Assembly (NCBI RefSeq): GCF_000730285.1
Contig: NZ_CP007174.1
Span: 372,001-436,000 of the forward strand
Origin: Candidatus Nitrososphaera evergladensis SR1
GTDB lineage: Archaea > Thermoproteota > Nitrososphaeria > Nitrososphaerales > Nitrososphaeraceae
Length of the DNA stretch: 64,000 bases
Reading direction: 5' to 3'
In this document: positions 42,109 to 53,300 of the stretch, piece by piece
How the letters are laid out: each line of letters begins with the position of its first letter
Numbering within the stretch: position 1 is the first letter of the stretch
Position numbers and translations under genes: made by a program
The notes under the pieces: model-generated
What the model was told of the DNA's origin: nothing
The model's input: the letters and a program-made list of their open reading frames with translations, nothing else
Database searches by the model: none

Positions 42109-44865
42109 ATGGCCGAGGCGCTGCAGTTCAAGTGTGGAAGCGACGCAAGGCGCTCCGCAATCCGGGACGACGCCAACCTAAACGGAGTCGACTACCTTGA
42201 AGTTCGGACCGTGCATTCTATGGCGGGCACTTTTCCATACCCCCTTGTCATACTGTACTGCTTCAAGGACGTACCACCTGCTGCCCTTGGCGCTGAAAAT
42301 GTAGTCATCGAAGGGGGAGTCAGGATAAGGGGAGTATCAGCGCAATGGGTGCATACTGCGACAGAGCTTGCCGATAACCCTCCGGGCCCATTTAGACACC
42401 TCGTCTCAAATGAGGAGCGAGACAAGGTCATAAACAAGATCGAGGATCCTGCCAGAGCCATTGTCATAAGGCCTTCCAGTTGTGGCGACTTTTCCACGTA
42501 CGAGCTGACCCTTAAGGATTCGCCAGGCAAGCCGCCGCTAGGATTTGATCCGGTGCTTTCAAGGGTCAGGTTCTCTTTTATGGTAGAATGCAAGGCCGAG
42601 TTTGACTGTCTGTGCAAAGAGCCCTCAAATGAGGTTCTTGAGGAGCCGGCCATAGACTACATGGCCAAGGACTATGCCAGTTTTCGTAAGCTGGTGCTTG
42701 ACAGGCTCACGCTTATCATGCCAAACTGGAAGGACAGAAATCCAGCCGACATTGGCATGATGCTGGCCGAGGTTATCGCCTATGTCGGAGACCACCTCAG
42801 CTACTACCAGGACGCCGTGGCGACCGAGGGCTATTTGGGAACGGCAAGAAAAAGGATCTCGGCCGCAAGGCATGCACGCCTTCTCGACTATCCTGTGAAC
42901 GACGGTCGCAATGCCCGTGCATGGGTCTGCTTTAGCGTCAACTCTCCGATGCAGCTAGAGAAGGGAACAACCCTTCTGACCAAGGTCGAAGGAGAAGCTG
43001 CCGCCGGAGCCGGCGTTTTCCGGTCAATAGACGAAGAGGTGGCCAAAGGCGCAGAGGTATTTGAGACAATGTACAAGGCCACACTGTACCCCGGCAAGAA
43101 CGAGATGAATTTCTACACTTGGGGAGAGACCGACTGCTGGCTACCGGCCGGCGCTATCTCTGCCTCAATCGACGGCGCCGGCCTTGAAAGCGTGGACGTC
43201 TTTAACTGGAACGCCGTGCCAGGAGCCGACTCTGAAAAGCTGACCGGCTACCTCGAGAACAACTTTGGCCTTGGGTGGGTCGCCAAGGCCGCGATAACAA
43301 AGAATTCTCCTGATACCCTTACTATGCTTAGCGCCGGCGACAAACTCGTGATAAAACTGGACAGCGCTAACGGTAAGGCCGTCCTGTCGGTGAACGAGGA
43401 GGGCCTCTATGAATTTGCAGCAGAAAAGGTTGTTGCCGGTAACGACCATGTCATCAAGACCTCGTGCCTTCAAGTGGGAGACGTGCTTGTCTTTGCGCAG
43501 CGCGGGTCCCAGTCTGGGATACAAGATGCAGATATCTCGCGCCGTCATGCGGTGCGGCTGACACGCCTCAGCACGGCAGTGGACCCTCTTACAGGAGCCA
43601 GCGTGCTTCAGGTGTCCTGGGCCAGAGAAGACGCCCTGCCGTTTTCACTCTGCCTTGCTTCTGGCGGCAAGCCGGCAAGCCTGGTCTATGGCAACACCGT
43701 CCTTGCCGACCACGGCCTTACGGTCACAGAAAATCTTGAAAACAGGGTGGCATCGGGCAAGTACTATCCGCGCCTTTCCGAGAGACCGTTGACGATGGCC
43801 GGGCCGGGCTTTGACGCATCCTCAAGGGAAGGAGGCTCGGCCGCTTCTGCATTTTCCTATGGCGCCGACCAAGTCCTGCCTGCGATTGAACTGGTTGACA
43901 AGAGCAACGACCGGCTGACATGGGAGCCTGACAGAGACCTTCTCTCAAACGACGAGTTTGCCCGGGTGTTTGCCGTCGAGACCGAGGTGGATGGCATCTC
44001 ATACATCCGGTTCGGGGAAAGTCGCCGAAAGGCGTGGGCTCTTGCCATCCGGCAGGGAAAGCCCGTGCAGTTTGGAGCCACATACAGGATTGGAAACGGG
44101 GTAAGGGGCAACGTAGGAGCCGAGTCGATAACCAGAGTCGTCATGCAAAATGGCAAGCTGGCAGAAGAAATTGTCGCATTCAATCCCTTGCCTGCCGCCG
44201 GAGGCCAGGACCCGGAGACCCTTGCGAGCATCAGCCTGCACGCCCCTCAGGCCTTCCGCAGGCAAGAGCGCGCCGTAACAGAGGCGGACTATGAAGAGGT
44301 GCTCAAGCGCCACCCGCAGGTGCAGCAGGCGGCAGCAGCCAAGAGGTGGACCGGCAGCTGGTACACCATGTTCGTGGCAATAGATAGAAAGGGCGGGCAG
44401 CAGGTCGACGGCGCTTTTAGAAACGAGATCCTTGACTTTCTGGAAAAGTACCGGCTGGCTGGCTACGATATCGAGGTGCAGCCGCCGATATACGTGCCCC
44501 TTGATATAGCCATCGAGGTGTGCCTGAAGGAAGGACACTTTAAAGGAGAAGTCAAGGAGCGCCTTGTCGACGCATTTAGCAACAGGGTTCTTCCAAACGG
44601 CAGCCGAGGCTTCTTTCATCCTGACAACTTTACCTTTGGCCAACCAGTCTACCTCAGCAAGGTATACGAAGCCGCGCTTGCCGTGGACGGCGTCCAGTCT
44701 GTGGTCGTCAAGTCTTTCCACCGGTGGGCGAAGAAGCCCAATCACGAGCTTGAGGATGCCGCCATAAGGACAGGGCATATGGAGATAATCCGGCTTGACA
44801 ACGATCCAAACTTTGCCGAAAACGGCATAATCAGATTCGAATTCTGCGGGAGCGGCGGCGTCTGA
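42109..44865 (+). CDS. Baseplate J/TIGR02243-type protein 1
   Basis: 918 aa from ATG 42109 (MAEALQFKCGSDARR) after AAGGGAG. The core IDYMAKDYASFRKLVLDRLTLIMPNWKDRNPADIGMMLAEVIAYVGDHLSYYQDAVATEGYLGTARKRISAARHARLLDY is characteristic. The C-terminal baseplate-J part has RQERAVTEADYEEVLKRHP and QPPIYVPLDIAIEVCLKEGH. A ~60-residue insertion at ~380-440 (LENNFGLGWVAK ... LYEFAAEK) is a module also seen in the two following large proteins. It is the Afp11-type wedge component. Confidence 0.9.
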   Translation: MAEALQFKCGSDARRSAIRDDANLNGVDYLEVRTVHSMAGTFPYPLVILYCFKDVPPAALGAENVVIEGGVRIRGVSAQWVHTATELADNPPGPFRHLVSNEERDKVINKIEDPARAIVIRPSSCGDFSTYELTLKDSPGKPPLGFDPVLSRVRFSFMVECKAEFDCLCKEPSNEVLEEPAIDYMAKDYASFRKLVLDRLTLIMPNWKDRNPADIGMMLAEVIAYVGDHLSYYQDAVATEGYLGTARKRISAARHARLLDYPVNDGRNARAWVCFSVNSPMQLEKGTTLLTKVEGEAAAGAGVFRSIDEEVAKGAEVFETMYKATLYPGKNEMNFYTWGETDCWLPAGAISASIDGAGLESVDVFNWNAVPGADSEKLTGYLENNFGLGWVAKAAITKNSPDTLTMLSAGDKLVIKLDSANGKAVLSVNEEGLYEFAAEKVVAGNDHVIKTSCLQVGDVLVFAQRGSQSGIQDADISRRHAVRLTRLSTAVDPLTGASVLQVSWAREDALPFSLCLASGGKPASLVYGNTVLADHGLTVTENLENRVASGKYYPRLSERPLTMAGPGFDASSREGGSAASAFSYGADQVLPAIELVDKSNDRLTWEPDRDLLSNDEFARVFAVETEVDGISYIRFGESRRKAWALAIRQGKPVQFGATYRIGNGVRGNVGAESITRVVMQNGKLAEEIVAFNPLPAAGGQDPETLASISLHAPQAFRRQERAVTEADYEEVLKRHPQVQQAAAAKRWTGSWYTMFVAIDRKGGQQVDGAFRNEILDFLEKYRLAGYDIEVQPPIYVPLDIAIEVCLKEGHFKGEVKERLVDAFSNRVLPNGSRGFFHPDNFTFGQPVYLSKVYEAALAVDGVQSVVVKSFHRWAKKPNHELEDAAIRTGHMEIIRLDNDPNFAENGIIRFEFCGSGGV

Positions 44866-44866
44866 C

Positions 44867-47737
44867 ATGGAAGGCAATTGTTGCAGCTGCGGCCATTCCA
44901 CCAACTGCGGGTGCCCTGAAAGGAAAAAGTATACTCCTGCAAGGATATACAATCCTGCCGGCCAGAGCTCCCTTTCTTACAGGGTAGGTACTCACGCCCA
45001 GTTCAAGGCCGACATGGTCTCGTCCATCGCCTCACAGACAAGGCTCCAGGCGCTAAAGACGAGGGATGACTCTGACCTTTCGATAGCCATTCTGGACTCG
45101 TGGGCCCTTGTCGCCGACGTGCTCTCTTTCTATCAGGAGCGTATAGCAAACGAGGGGTTCTTGCGAACCGCCACGGAGCGCAGGTCGGTTCTGGAGCTTG
45201 CCCGTAGCATTGGCTACGAGCTTGGGCCGGGCGTAGCGGCCAGCGCCCATCTAGCTTTTTCGATGGAGACCTCGCCGGGATCGCCCCGGCGTGCCAAGAT
45301 TCCCTCTGGATCGAAGGTGCAGAGTATTCCTGCGCAGGACGAGCTTCCGCAGACCTTTGAGACGATGGAGGATATCGAGGCAAGGAAGGAGTGGAACGCA
45401 ATCCTGCCCCGGCAGGTGAAAAAGCAGGATCTCAAAACTGCTCTAAAAGAAGGTAGAGTTGTCCTTGAGGGCACCTCGACTCTTGTCCGTGTAGGGGATG
45501 GGCTCTTGTTTGTGATAAGCAAGGCCGGAAAGGCAGAGGCGGCATTTGTCATTGCCCGGGAGGTGTTGGTCGACGCTCCAAAACGCCAGACCGTGGTGTT
45601 GTTTGACACCGCAGGCGCCGGCTTTGAGCCCGTCAAGAATCCGCCTCCTGCAAAGGGCGACTCTGCGACAAAACCCGATGACTCTGTGATAGACTCTGAA
45701 ACCCACTTTACGTACGGCGACCTAAGGTCGTTGATCTCTTTTCAAAGCCTGGAAGAGTCAGAGCTTCAGGCCCTTGCGACTCTCAAGGGCTGGTCAGTGG
45801 ACAAGGTCGTCGACGCAGTCAATTCCGAGCGAGAGAGCGACACTTCGGCCTCTGGCTCTGTCTACGCTTTCCGGGTAAAGTGCGGCGTTTTTGGCAACAG
45901 CGCACCGCTCTGGTCCAGCCTGCCTCCTGAGATGCGCTTTGACTATACTGATCCCACAAAACGGTTCCCAAACAAAATCGAGGCGCCCTATCCACATGAC
46001 TGGGACACGTACCCAGTCCCGGTGAATCGCAGTTCCAGAAAAAAAATGAAGGCTTCTCGCAGAGATATGTCCGATCTTGCATTCTACAATGAAAACGGCC
46101 ACCTCATCTACCTGGACAACGTTTATCCAAGCGTCAAAAAGGAAAGTTGGGTTATTCTTGCAAACCCGTCACGCGTGTCAGCCTACTACGTGGCAGAAAC
46201 GGCCGACGCCAGCCTTGCGGAGTTTGCGCAAAGCGCCAAAGCGACGGGCACCTTGCTGGACGACACCCTGGCAAACCTCAAAGTAACCAAAAAGGATGAA
46301 AAGGGCCACAAGACCAAGCACATAGCATCCAAGGATCCTATAGTAGATGACCTGGGTTACTTTTTCTTCCGCGACACCGTGGTATATTGCGCTCCCGAGA
46401 AAGTTGAACTTGCCGACGTGGCCGTCACCGGCGACATTCAGGACAGCCAGAACGCAGTAATCCTTGACGGGATGGTTGGAAACCTGGTGGCAGATCGGCC
46501 TGTCATAGTGTCGGGCGAGCTTGCGCAGCAGCCAGGAGTCATGGGAAGAGAGGTGGCAACCGTGTCCAAAATAGTCCACTTTGACAGGGTGAGCATGCTG
46601 ACGACGATGTATCTTTCAAAACTGCAATACTCATACAGGCGTGAGACCGTCACGATAAATGCAAACGTCGCCCTTGCCACACACGGCGAGACCAAGCAGG
46701 TGCCGATAGGGAGCGGGGACCCCGCTCAGCGCTTCCAAGCGTTTGAACTCAGCGACAGCCCTCTCACCTTTGTCCCTGCCGCCAATGCTTCAGGCGCAGC
46801 AAGCACGTTGAAGGTGGTCATCGACGGCGTCGAATGGGAAGAAAAAGAGTCGTTTGAAAACCTGGACCACCGCGACAAGGCGTTTGTCACTCGCAGGAGC
46901 GACGGCGGCAAGACAACGGTAATCTTTGGCGATGGGGTAACGGGGAGGCTGCCGCCTGCCGGCGCGGAAAACATCCAGGCTACCTACCGCGTTGGAATAG
47001 GCATGAAAGGCCTACTGAAGGCCGACCAGCTGAGCCAACTTTTGACACGGCCCCTTGGAGTTTCCAAAGTGACGAACCCCCTTGCTACCTCTGGCGCAGG
47101 GGATCCAGAGAAACTTGATGACGCCCGCAAGAACGCGCCCAGGACGGTTTTGACCATGGACCGCATCGTCTCGCTTGAGGACTACAAGAATTTCGCCCAG
47201 GGCTTTCAGGGGATTGGCAAGGCCGGCTCGTACCCAATAAGAATAGGCAACGACAACGTCGTGCTGGTGGCCGTCGCAACGGCAAGCGGCGCCGAGCTAA
47301 AAAAGACCGACAACCTCTATTCCAAGCTCGAACAGGCGATTGAAAACTACAAGGATCCTGCGTCTCGCTTTATCCTTTCCTCGTTCAAGGCACGCTTGTT
47401 TGACGTGGACGCAAGGATAAAGGTCTCCTCCGACAGAAAGTTTGAAGACGTGCAGGCCGAGCTCAAGAGCGCGCTCAAAGAAACATTCTCTTTTGAAAAG
47501 CGCAATTTCGGCCAAGCAGTTACCCTCTCGGAGGTCGTCTCTGTGATGCAGGGAGTCGAAGGGGTGGTTGCAGTAGAGGTAAAAAGCATTTACGACCACG
47601 ACATCAAGGAGCCGACCGATGTTGTACGGGCAAGGGATCCCAACGGTGTACAGTCTGACGGCATACCTGTCCCTGTCCTTCTTCTGATAAACGCGGACGG
47701 CATTTCCCTAGACAAAATGGAGGCGTCGCCGCAATGA
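44867..47737 (+). CDS. Baseplate J/TIGR02243-type protein 2 with Cys-rich N-terminus
   Basis: 956 aa. The first 20 residues (MEGNCCSCGHSTNCGCPERK) contain six Cys, a likely metal site. The wedge core follows: FKADMVSSIASQTRLQALKTRDDSDLSIAILDSWALVADVLSFYQERIANEGFLRTATERRSVLELARSIGYELGPGVAAS. The C-terminal J domain has RTVLTMDRIVSLEDYKNFAQGFQGIGKA. It starts one base after the previous stop and overlaps the next gene by 4 nt. With protein 1 it probably forms the heterodimeric wedge around the hub, as Afp11/Afp12-type proteins do. Confidence 0.88.
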   Translation: MEGNCCSCGHSTNCGCPERKKYTPARIYNPAGQSSLSYRVGTHAQFKADMVSSIASQTRLQALKTRDDSDLSIAILDSWALVADVLSFYQERIANEGFLRTATERRSVLELARSIGYELGPGVAASAHLAFSMETSPGSPRRAKIPSGSKVQSIPAQDELPQTFETMEDIEARKEWNAILPRQVKKQDLKTALKEGRVVLEGTSTLVRVGDGLLFVISKAGKAEAAFVIAREVLVDAPKRQTVVLFDTAGAGFEPVKNPPPAKGDSATKPDDSVIDSETHFTYGDLRSLISFQSLEESELQALATLKGWSVDKVVDAVNSERESDTSASGSVYAFRVKCGVFGNSAPLWSSLPPEMRFDYTDPTKRFPNKIEAPYPHDWDTYPVPVNRSSRKKMKASRRDMSDLAFYNENGHLIYLDNVYPSVKKESWVILANPSRVSAYYVAETADASLAEFAQSAKATGTLLDDTLANLKVTKKDEKGHKTKHIASKDPIVDDLGYFFFRDTVVYCAPEKVELADVAVTGDIQDSQNAVILDGMVGNLVADRPVIVSGELAQQPGVMGREVATVSKIVHFDRVSMLTTMYLSKLQYSYRRETVTINANVALATHGETKQVPIGSGDPAQRFQAFELSDSPLTFVPAANASGAASTLKVVIDGVEWEEKESFENLDHRDKAFVTRRSDGGKTTVIFGDGVTGRLPPAGAENIQATYRVGIGMKGLLKADQLSQLLTRPLGVSKVTNPLATSGAGDPEKLDDARKNAPRTVLTMDRIVSLEDYKNFAQGFQGIGKAGSYPIRIGNDNVVLVAVATASGAELKKTDNLYSKLEQAIENYKDPASRFILSSFKARLFDVDARIKVSSDRKFEDVQAELKSALKETFSFEKRNFGQAVTLSEVVSVMQGVEGVVAVEVKSIYDHDIKEPTDVVRARDPNGVQSDGIPVPVLLLINADGISLDKMEASPQ

Positions 47738-50322
47738 GCGAGTCGGAAGGAAACAAAAAGCCGGTAACCTCGGGCTACACCAAGGAAAAACTGTACGAGC
47801 TAATTCCTGCGGTGTACCGCCAGCACGATGCAAAACTGGGCAAGCCCCTTGAGGACCTCGTCGGGATTATCGCCGAGAACGTGGCGATGATGGAAGAGGA
47901 CATTGGCGGCCTGCACGACAACTGGTTCATTGACACGTGCGACGAATGGGTGACTGCCTATATTGCGGATCTTGTGGGCGCCCGTTCGCTGAGCGCAAGC
48001 AAGAGCTCATCCATCTCGACGCTTGAAGAGCTGTCGCAGCGCGCCTATGTCGCAAACACCATCGCCTACCGCAGGCGCAAGGGCACGGCCTTTGTGCTTG
48101 AGCAACTTGCCCGCGACGTAACGCAGTGGGGCGCAAGGGCCGTCGAGTTTTTCCAGCTGCTGTGCACTACTCAGAACGTCAACCATGTCAGGCTGGCAAA
48201 CCACCAAGCTCCAGACCTTAGAAACCAGTCCAGGCTGGAGCTCATCGAAACGCCCTTTGACACCGCTGCTCATACGGTGGAAGTAAGGAGCATTTCCAGC
48301 AACAGGGGCAGGTACAACATACCAAACGTCGGACTCTTTCTCTACCGACTCGAGGCTTTTCCGTCGCTTGGCACACCGGCATTCAAAAAAGACGGGAAAA
48401 GATTCACGTTTAGCCCTCTTGGGTTTGACGCGCCGATATTCAACTCGCCTGCCGACGAGACGTCGATATCGCACATCGCCGAGGAGATCAACGTGCCAGC
48501 ACCGATAAGTCCGAGGACGCTGCATGACGCTCCTGAAAAATACTATGGCTATGGAAAAAGCATATTTCTCCAAGTCAAATACGCTGGCAAGGTAGAGCGG
48601 CGCAGGATCGAGCTGCGTGATGTCATGGTCTGCAGCCTAAAGGACTGGGATGTAGCTGGTTGGCAATCGCCGGCCGCGGGAGACGTGGTTGCTATAGACC
48701 CGGCGCGCGGGCGAATTTCGCTGCCGCAAAATGCCGACGAGGTCGTGGTCTCGTATTACTACGGTTTTTCTGGCAAGGTGGGCGGCGGCCAGTACGGCAG
48801 GCAGGACCAGACCGAGTCGATGCCCCAGCCTAGGCGCTTTAGGATAGCCCAGCGCGAAGTGTTTGTCTGGAGTAGCGTCCAAAACCAAGCGACCGCGCAC
48901 ATGATGGACATTTTGCGCAACGACTTTGGGATAGAATGGCTTGACGCCGGGGCAACGTTCGCAAGCACAGGACGCCAGATTACCCTTACAAGTGGCGCCA
49001 ACAGGCTGACACTGTCGCTTACCGCAGGAAATGTCGGTGCGCTCTTGCAGGTAAACGGAGTCGACAAGTATGAATTTTTTGCAAGGGAAATCAACGGCGC
49101 CATCTATGTTTCAAAGCATGAGGATACGTACGGCAGCATTCCGGAGGCCAAGATGTGGTGGGACTTCTCAAATGAAAAACAAGTCGTCTTTGAGGTGGCC
49201 GACAGCCTGGAATACCGCGCGGCCGCCGGAGACATAGACCTAGATCTTCCTGCAAACAGCACCGTTGCCATAGTCGCAGCGGCTAACCAGCGGCCCATCC
49301 TGCAAAAGATCACTGTGCGGGGAGAAAGAGGTAGCAGGCTGGTCCTTGATGGGCTGTTGATCCGCTCAAACATACGCGTCAAGGCCGGTGACATGTCAGA
49401 GCTGGTCGTTAGTCATTGTACTCTGCCTCCTGCCGGACCCTCCGCTTCTCTTACTGTCGAAGAGGAAAAGCCCAAGCTGCTGTGCTCATGGGACGAGGTC
49501 GTTTCAGATCAGAACCAGCGCAAAGCTCTGGCAAAATTCCTAAAGACAAACTGCGCCGGATGGATTCCCGACAGCCCACCCTTTTCAAGCGATGATGACG
49601 ACAGCAACGCCGAAAAGCTATCCGTGACAGCCGGACACAATTCGCTGTACATCATCCTCGCCGATGGCGAAAAAGTGGCTCGCGTTACGCTGTCCGAGGC
49701 AGGCGTGCTACAGGAGAATGTTTATGAATTCACCGTCGTCACTGAAAATGGCAAAAAGAACATGTATGTCCAGGAAGGAAATGACGACCTTCATGCTTCA
49801 TTCATCCGGTCAATAACAGGCAGGATTGACACGCAAAAGACCGATGTGCATCTGTCTGCGACTGACAGCATCATTGACGCAGGCAGCGGAGTTGCAATAA
49901 GCGTTCATTCGGCTTCACTACAAAACTCGACCGTGTTTGGCAAGACAGATGTTGACAGGCTGGACCTTGCAAGCAACTCGATATTTACCGGAACCATAAC
50001 GTCCATGATAACGCAGCAGGGCTGCGTACGTTTTAGCTACATTCCTCTTGAAGGCTCCAAGACCCCTCAGCGCTACATGTGCCTTCCAACGGAGCAAAAT
50101 CCTAATGTCGTTCCTACGTTTACGTCCGAAAAGTACGGCAATCCGGGATACGCGCAGCTGTACCGCGACGTCTGTGCAGAAATATTTGCCGGGGCAGACA
50201 ACGGCGCCGAAATGGGCGCATTTAACCATCTGTTCCAGGCCCAGCGCATTGCCGACGTCAAGCAGGTCCTCAACGAGTATCTGAGATTCGGCCTTGAAGC
50301 GGGAGTATTTCTGGTGACGTGA
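47734..50322 (+). CDS. Tail-I/TIGR02242-type baseplate protein, enlarged
   Basis: 862 aa. N-terminal ~130 residues are phage tail protein I-like: YTKEKLYELIPAVYRQHDAKLGKPLEDLVGIIAENVAMMEEDIGGLHDNWFIDTCDEWVTAYIADLVG. The remaining part is beta-rich. It carries two copies of the ~65-residue module found in neighbours (RNDFGIEWLDAGATF ... KYEFF at ~392-450, and KTNCAGWIPDSPPF ... VYEFTV at ~605-670). The end (MITQQGCVRFSYIPL ... DVCAEIFAGADNGAEMGAFNHLFQAQRIADVKQVLNEYL) is known from this family. It overlaps the previous gene by 4 nt. Confidence 0.83.
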   Translation: MSESEGNKKPVTSGYTKEKLYELIPAVYRQHDAKLGKPLEDLVGIIAENVAMMEEDIGGLHDNWFIDTCDEWVTAYIADLVGARSLSASKSSSISTLEELSQRAYVANTIAYRRRKGTAFVLEQLARDVTQWGARAVEFFQLLCTTQNVNHVRLANHQAPDLRNQSRLELIETPFDTAAHTVEVRSISSNRGRYNIPNVGLFLYRLEAFPSLGTPAFKKDGKRFTFSPLGFDAPIFNSPADETSISHIAEEINVPAPISPRTLHDAPEKYYGYGKSIFLQVKYAGKVERRRIELRDVMVCSLKDWDVAGWQSPAAGDVVAIDPARGRISLPQNADEVVVSYYYGFSGKVGGGQYGRQDQTESMPQPRRFRIAQREVFVWSSVQNQATAHMMDILRNDFGIEWLDAGATFASTGRQITLTSGANRLTLSLTAGNVGALLQVNGVDKYEFFAREINGAIYVSKHEDTYGSIPEAKMWWDFSNEKQVVFEVADSLEYRAAAGDIDLDLPANSTVAIVAAANQRPILQKITVRGERGSRLVLDGLLIRSNIRVKAGDMSELVVSHCTLPPAGPSASLTVEEEKPKLLCSWDEVVSDQNQRKALAKFLKTNCAGWIPDSPPFSSDDDDSNAEKLSVTAGHNSLYIILADGEKVARVTLSEAGVLQENVYEFTVVTENGKKNMYVQEGNDDLHASFIRSITGRIDTQKTDVHLSATDSIIDAGSGVAISVHSASLQNSTVFGKTDVDRLDLASNSIFTGTITSMITQQGCVRFSYIPLEGSKTPQRYMCLPTEQNPNVVPTFTSEKYGNPGYAQLYRDVCAEIFAGADNGAEMGAFNHLFQAQRIADVKQVLNEYLRFGLEAGVFLVT

Positions 50323-50329
50323 TGATAGT

Positions 50330-53300
50330 ATGACACAAGATATTACAAGGTCGACGTTTCGAAAGGGAAACCACTATAGCAGCGTCGACATGCAGCAGGG
50401 CAGGGTTCAGGTAGACGCCGACTGGAACGAGCAGAACGACATTCGGTCCCATCACGAGCATACTTTCCTGAGTGATTTGATTGGAAAAAGCGGCACCATG
50501 CAGCAGGACGATGGGTTCGAGATCTCTACGTTTCTGTTCAAATGGAGCGATATAAAGACAAAGGCCGAAGTAGATGCACTAGACGTCAAAAAACGCATCC
50601 AGTACCTGAAGGACACAGAATCGCTAAGGGGCTTTTTGCGAGGAAATTTTGGCCTGCTATGGATCAGCGATTCACTTCCGTTCACGGCAAGCGGCGACAC
50701 GATAACAATCACAAACGGCGACCACAAGGCAACGCTTGAGCGCGCAAACACCGGCGCCACCAAGGTCTTGCTGAAGGTAGACGGCGGTAGCACTGTACTC
50801 TATGAATTTCCAAGCCAGGCCGGCCAGGTATCAGTTCCAAACTACATGATACGCCGGGGCAATTACTACGTCGATGGCATCCTGTGTGAAAACGATTACG
50901 ACATGGAAGCCTCGAGGCAGCCTGACATCGATGTCTCTGACGCCAAGTTCTACCTCTTTGACTGGCCGGGCGCAAACGGGATACCTGCAGTGAGGGACGC
51001 TGTCGCCGGCTTTGTAGCAGGCATGATACCCTCCATGCCGGACACCCGCGCCATGACCGTCGCATTTGACTCCGGCAACGCCAACAAGCTCGTAGTTTCG
51101 ATGCCAGCTTCCGGCTCGCCCGTCAAGGCAACGCTAGAGAGGGCCGGAGGCAAAGTCACGCTGCAGGGTCCTGCCGGCGCAGTGGCGGCGGAAATCATCG
51201 CAGAAAACAACGGAAAGGTGTGGCACGTCCTTGGAAACCCTTCCCTGCCAAAGAAGGACGGCAAGTACCTGGCGTATCTGGACGTCTGGGACCGAAACGT
51301 CACATTCCTCGACGATGCCTACATCCGTGAAAAGGCGCTTGGCGGACCAGACACGTCGACTAGGACCCGGACTGCCTGGCAAGTCAAACTTGACCTTCTT
51401 ACAGAGGGTAATGACGTACCAGACAGGTGCGATGCGCAGAGCCTCGTCAACGGCTTTAGTCCAAGGCCTGGCAAACTGAAGGCAAGGGCTCAGCCCACCG
51501 TGCCTCCTGCCAACAGCTGCGACCTGTACGAGACTGCGGGCTACAGGGGCCTTGAAAACCACCTTTATCGCGTGGAAGTACATAATGGCGGCAAGCCCCA
51601 AGAAGCCACCTTCAAGTGGTCGAGGGACAACGGCGTCGTGGTATCTACGATCAAGTTCGGCGCGATACAAAACACAATTGAACTTGGAAGCAGGGGAAGA
51701 GATGCAAACCTTGACTTTGGACCAAGCGACTGGATAGAGATAATCGACGACGTCCACGAAGAGCTGGGGATTCCCGGCACTCTTGTACAGATAAAGACGG
51801 TCAAGGGCCTAATTGTAGAGTACGATTCTGCCACCATCCGAGGCCACGCGATAACCCGCGTCAATTTCCCACAAAACCCAAAGGCAAGGAGATGGGACAG
51901 AAGCGGCAACTCGGACATTCTTTTGAGCTCTGCAAGCGACAAGGACGCGGACGGTTATATCCTGCTTGAAGACGGCGTGCAGATCAAAATAATTACAGAG
52001 GCCGCAGACGAAGGTCTGCGCACGGGTGACTACTGGCTAATCCCCGCAAGGGCAAACAGCTCCGAGAGCGTAGAGTGGCCAACCATGCCGGGGAACTCTG
52101 CGGATCCGCTTGCGCTTCCGCCGGCGGGCGTGGCCCATCACTACGCGCCGCTTGCAATAGTGCAGTATTCCGGGGGCAAGTATTCTACCAAAGATGAATG
52201 GGATGTCAGGAGCTTTTTCTCCTCGGTTGCTGACCTTGTTACCCTCCATTATGCCGGAGGCGACGGGCAGGAGGCCCTGCCGGACAACCATCTAGCGGCG
52301 CCACTGCGGGTAGTGGCCTTGCTTGGACGGACGCCCCTTGACAAGACTTACCTAGGCTCCAAGGCCACCGTCAAGTTTGCACTAGCCAAATACCCGCAGG
52401 TCCCGCCCGGATCCACCGGTGGCCTGTCTCTGACAGAAGACGGGCCTCTGCAGCTTTCGCAGTCCGTACAGGTGGTAAACGGCATTGCCAAGTGCTACTG
52501 GACGCTTGGCGAAGGAATGGTTGACCAGCAGGTTGAAGCGACCCTGTCGGACTGCGCTGGCCTTCCAGCCCTGCATTTTAACGCCAAGCAAAGGCTGTCG
52601 TTCTACTACATAAGCGGCGACGGAGTGGAGGTGCCGCCTGGTGTCAGCGTCACCTTGGCAGCAGGCGTGGCAATCGGCAATACTTCTGTCAGCTCTACAG
52701 ACTATGAAGTGCGTTTTGAAAAAGTTCCACCCAACGCAGGCGGGAATCTTTCGTCAGACCGCGACAACCCTGCCAACGGGATTGCAAGTGTTGAACTGAA
52801 ACTTGACGGCACCTCTGAGATTTGTCAGGTTAAGGCAGAGCTGTGGTACCGGAAAAGCGCCGCGGCCCAGCTGCACAAGGCGTCCATACAGCCCTTGTAC
52901 TTTAACGTCAGACTGCAGAGCGCCGTGTCCGCGGCCAATACTGGTATACTCGAGCTGACAGTGCCGCAGAAAAGCCTTCCAATGCCTCTTGTGTACGGGC
53001 CGTTTGAGCATTACCTGCCCAGGCTGTCTGTTCCTCCTGCGGTGATGTTGGGGCTAGCCATTGAGGAAAAGTACCTTGCTTGGCTCAATGCCGATGAAAT
53101 CAAGTATCTCATGGACTTTATTATAAAGCACAGCAAACGGCAAACAATCAACAAATGGGAGATAAGGTCCGCGCTTTATGATGTACTGAAAAGACTCACA
53201 GAGGAGAAGCAACTGGATAAAAAGGAAGTGGATCTGTTTCTGAGCATCTATGACAGGCTGTTCATGCAAGCGGCGATATCCAAAAAGGAGGCAGACTTCT

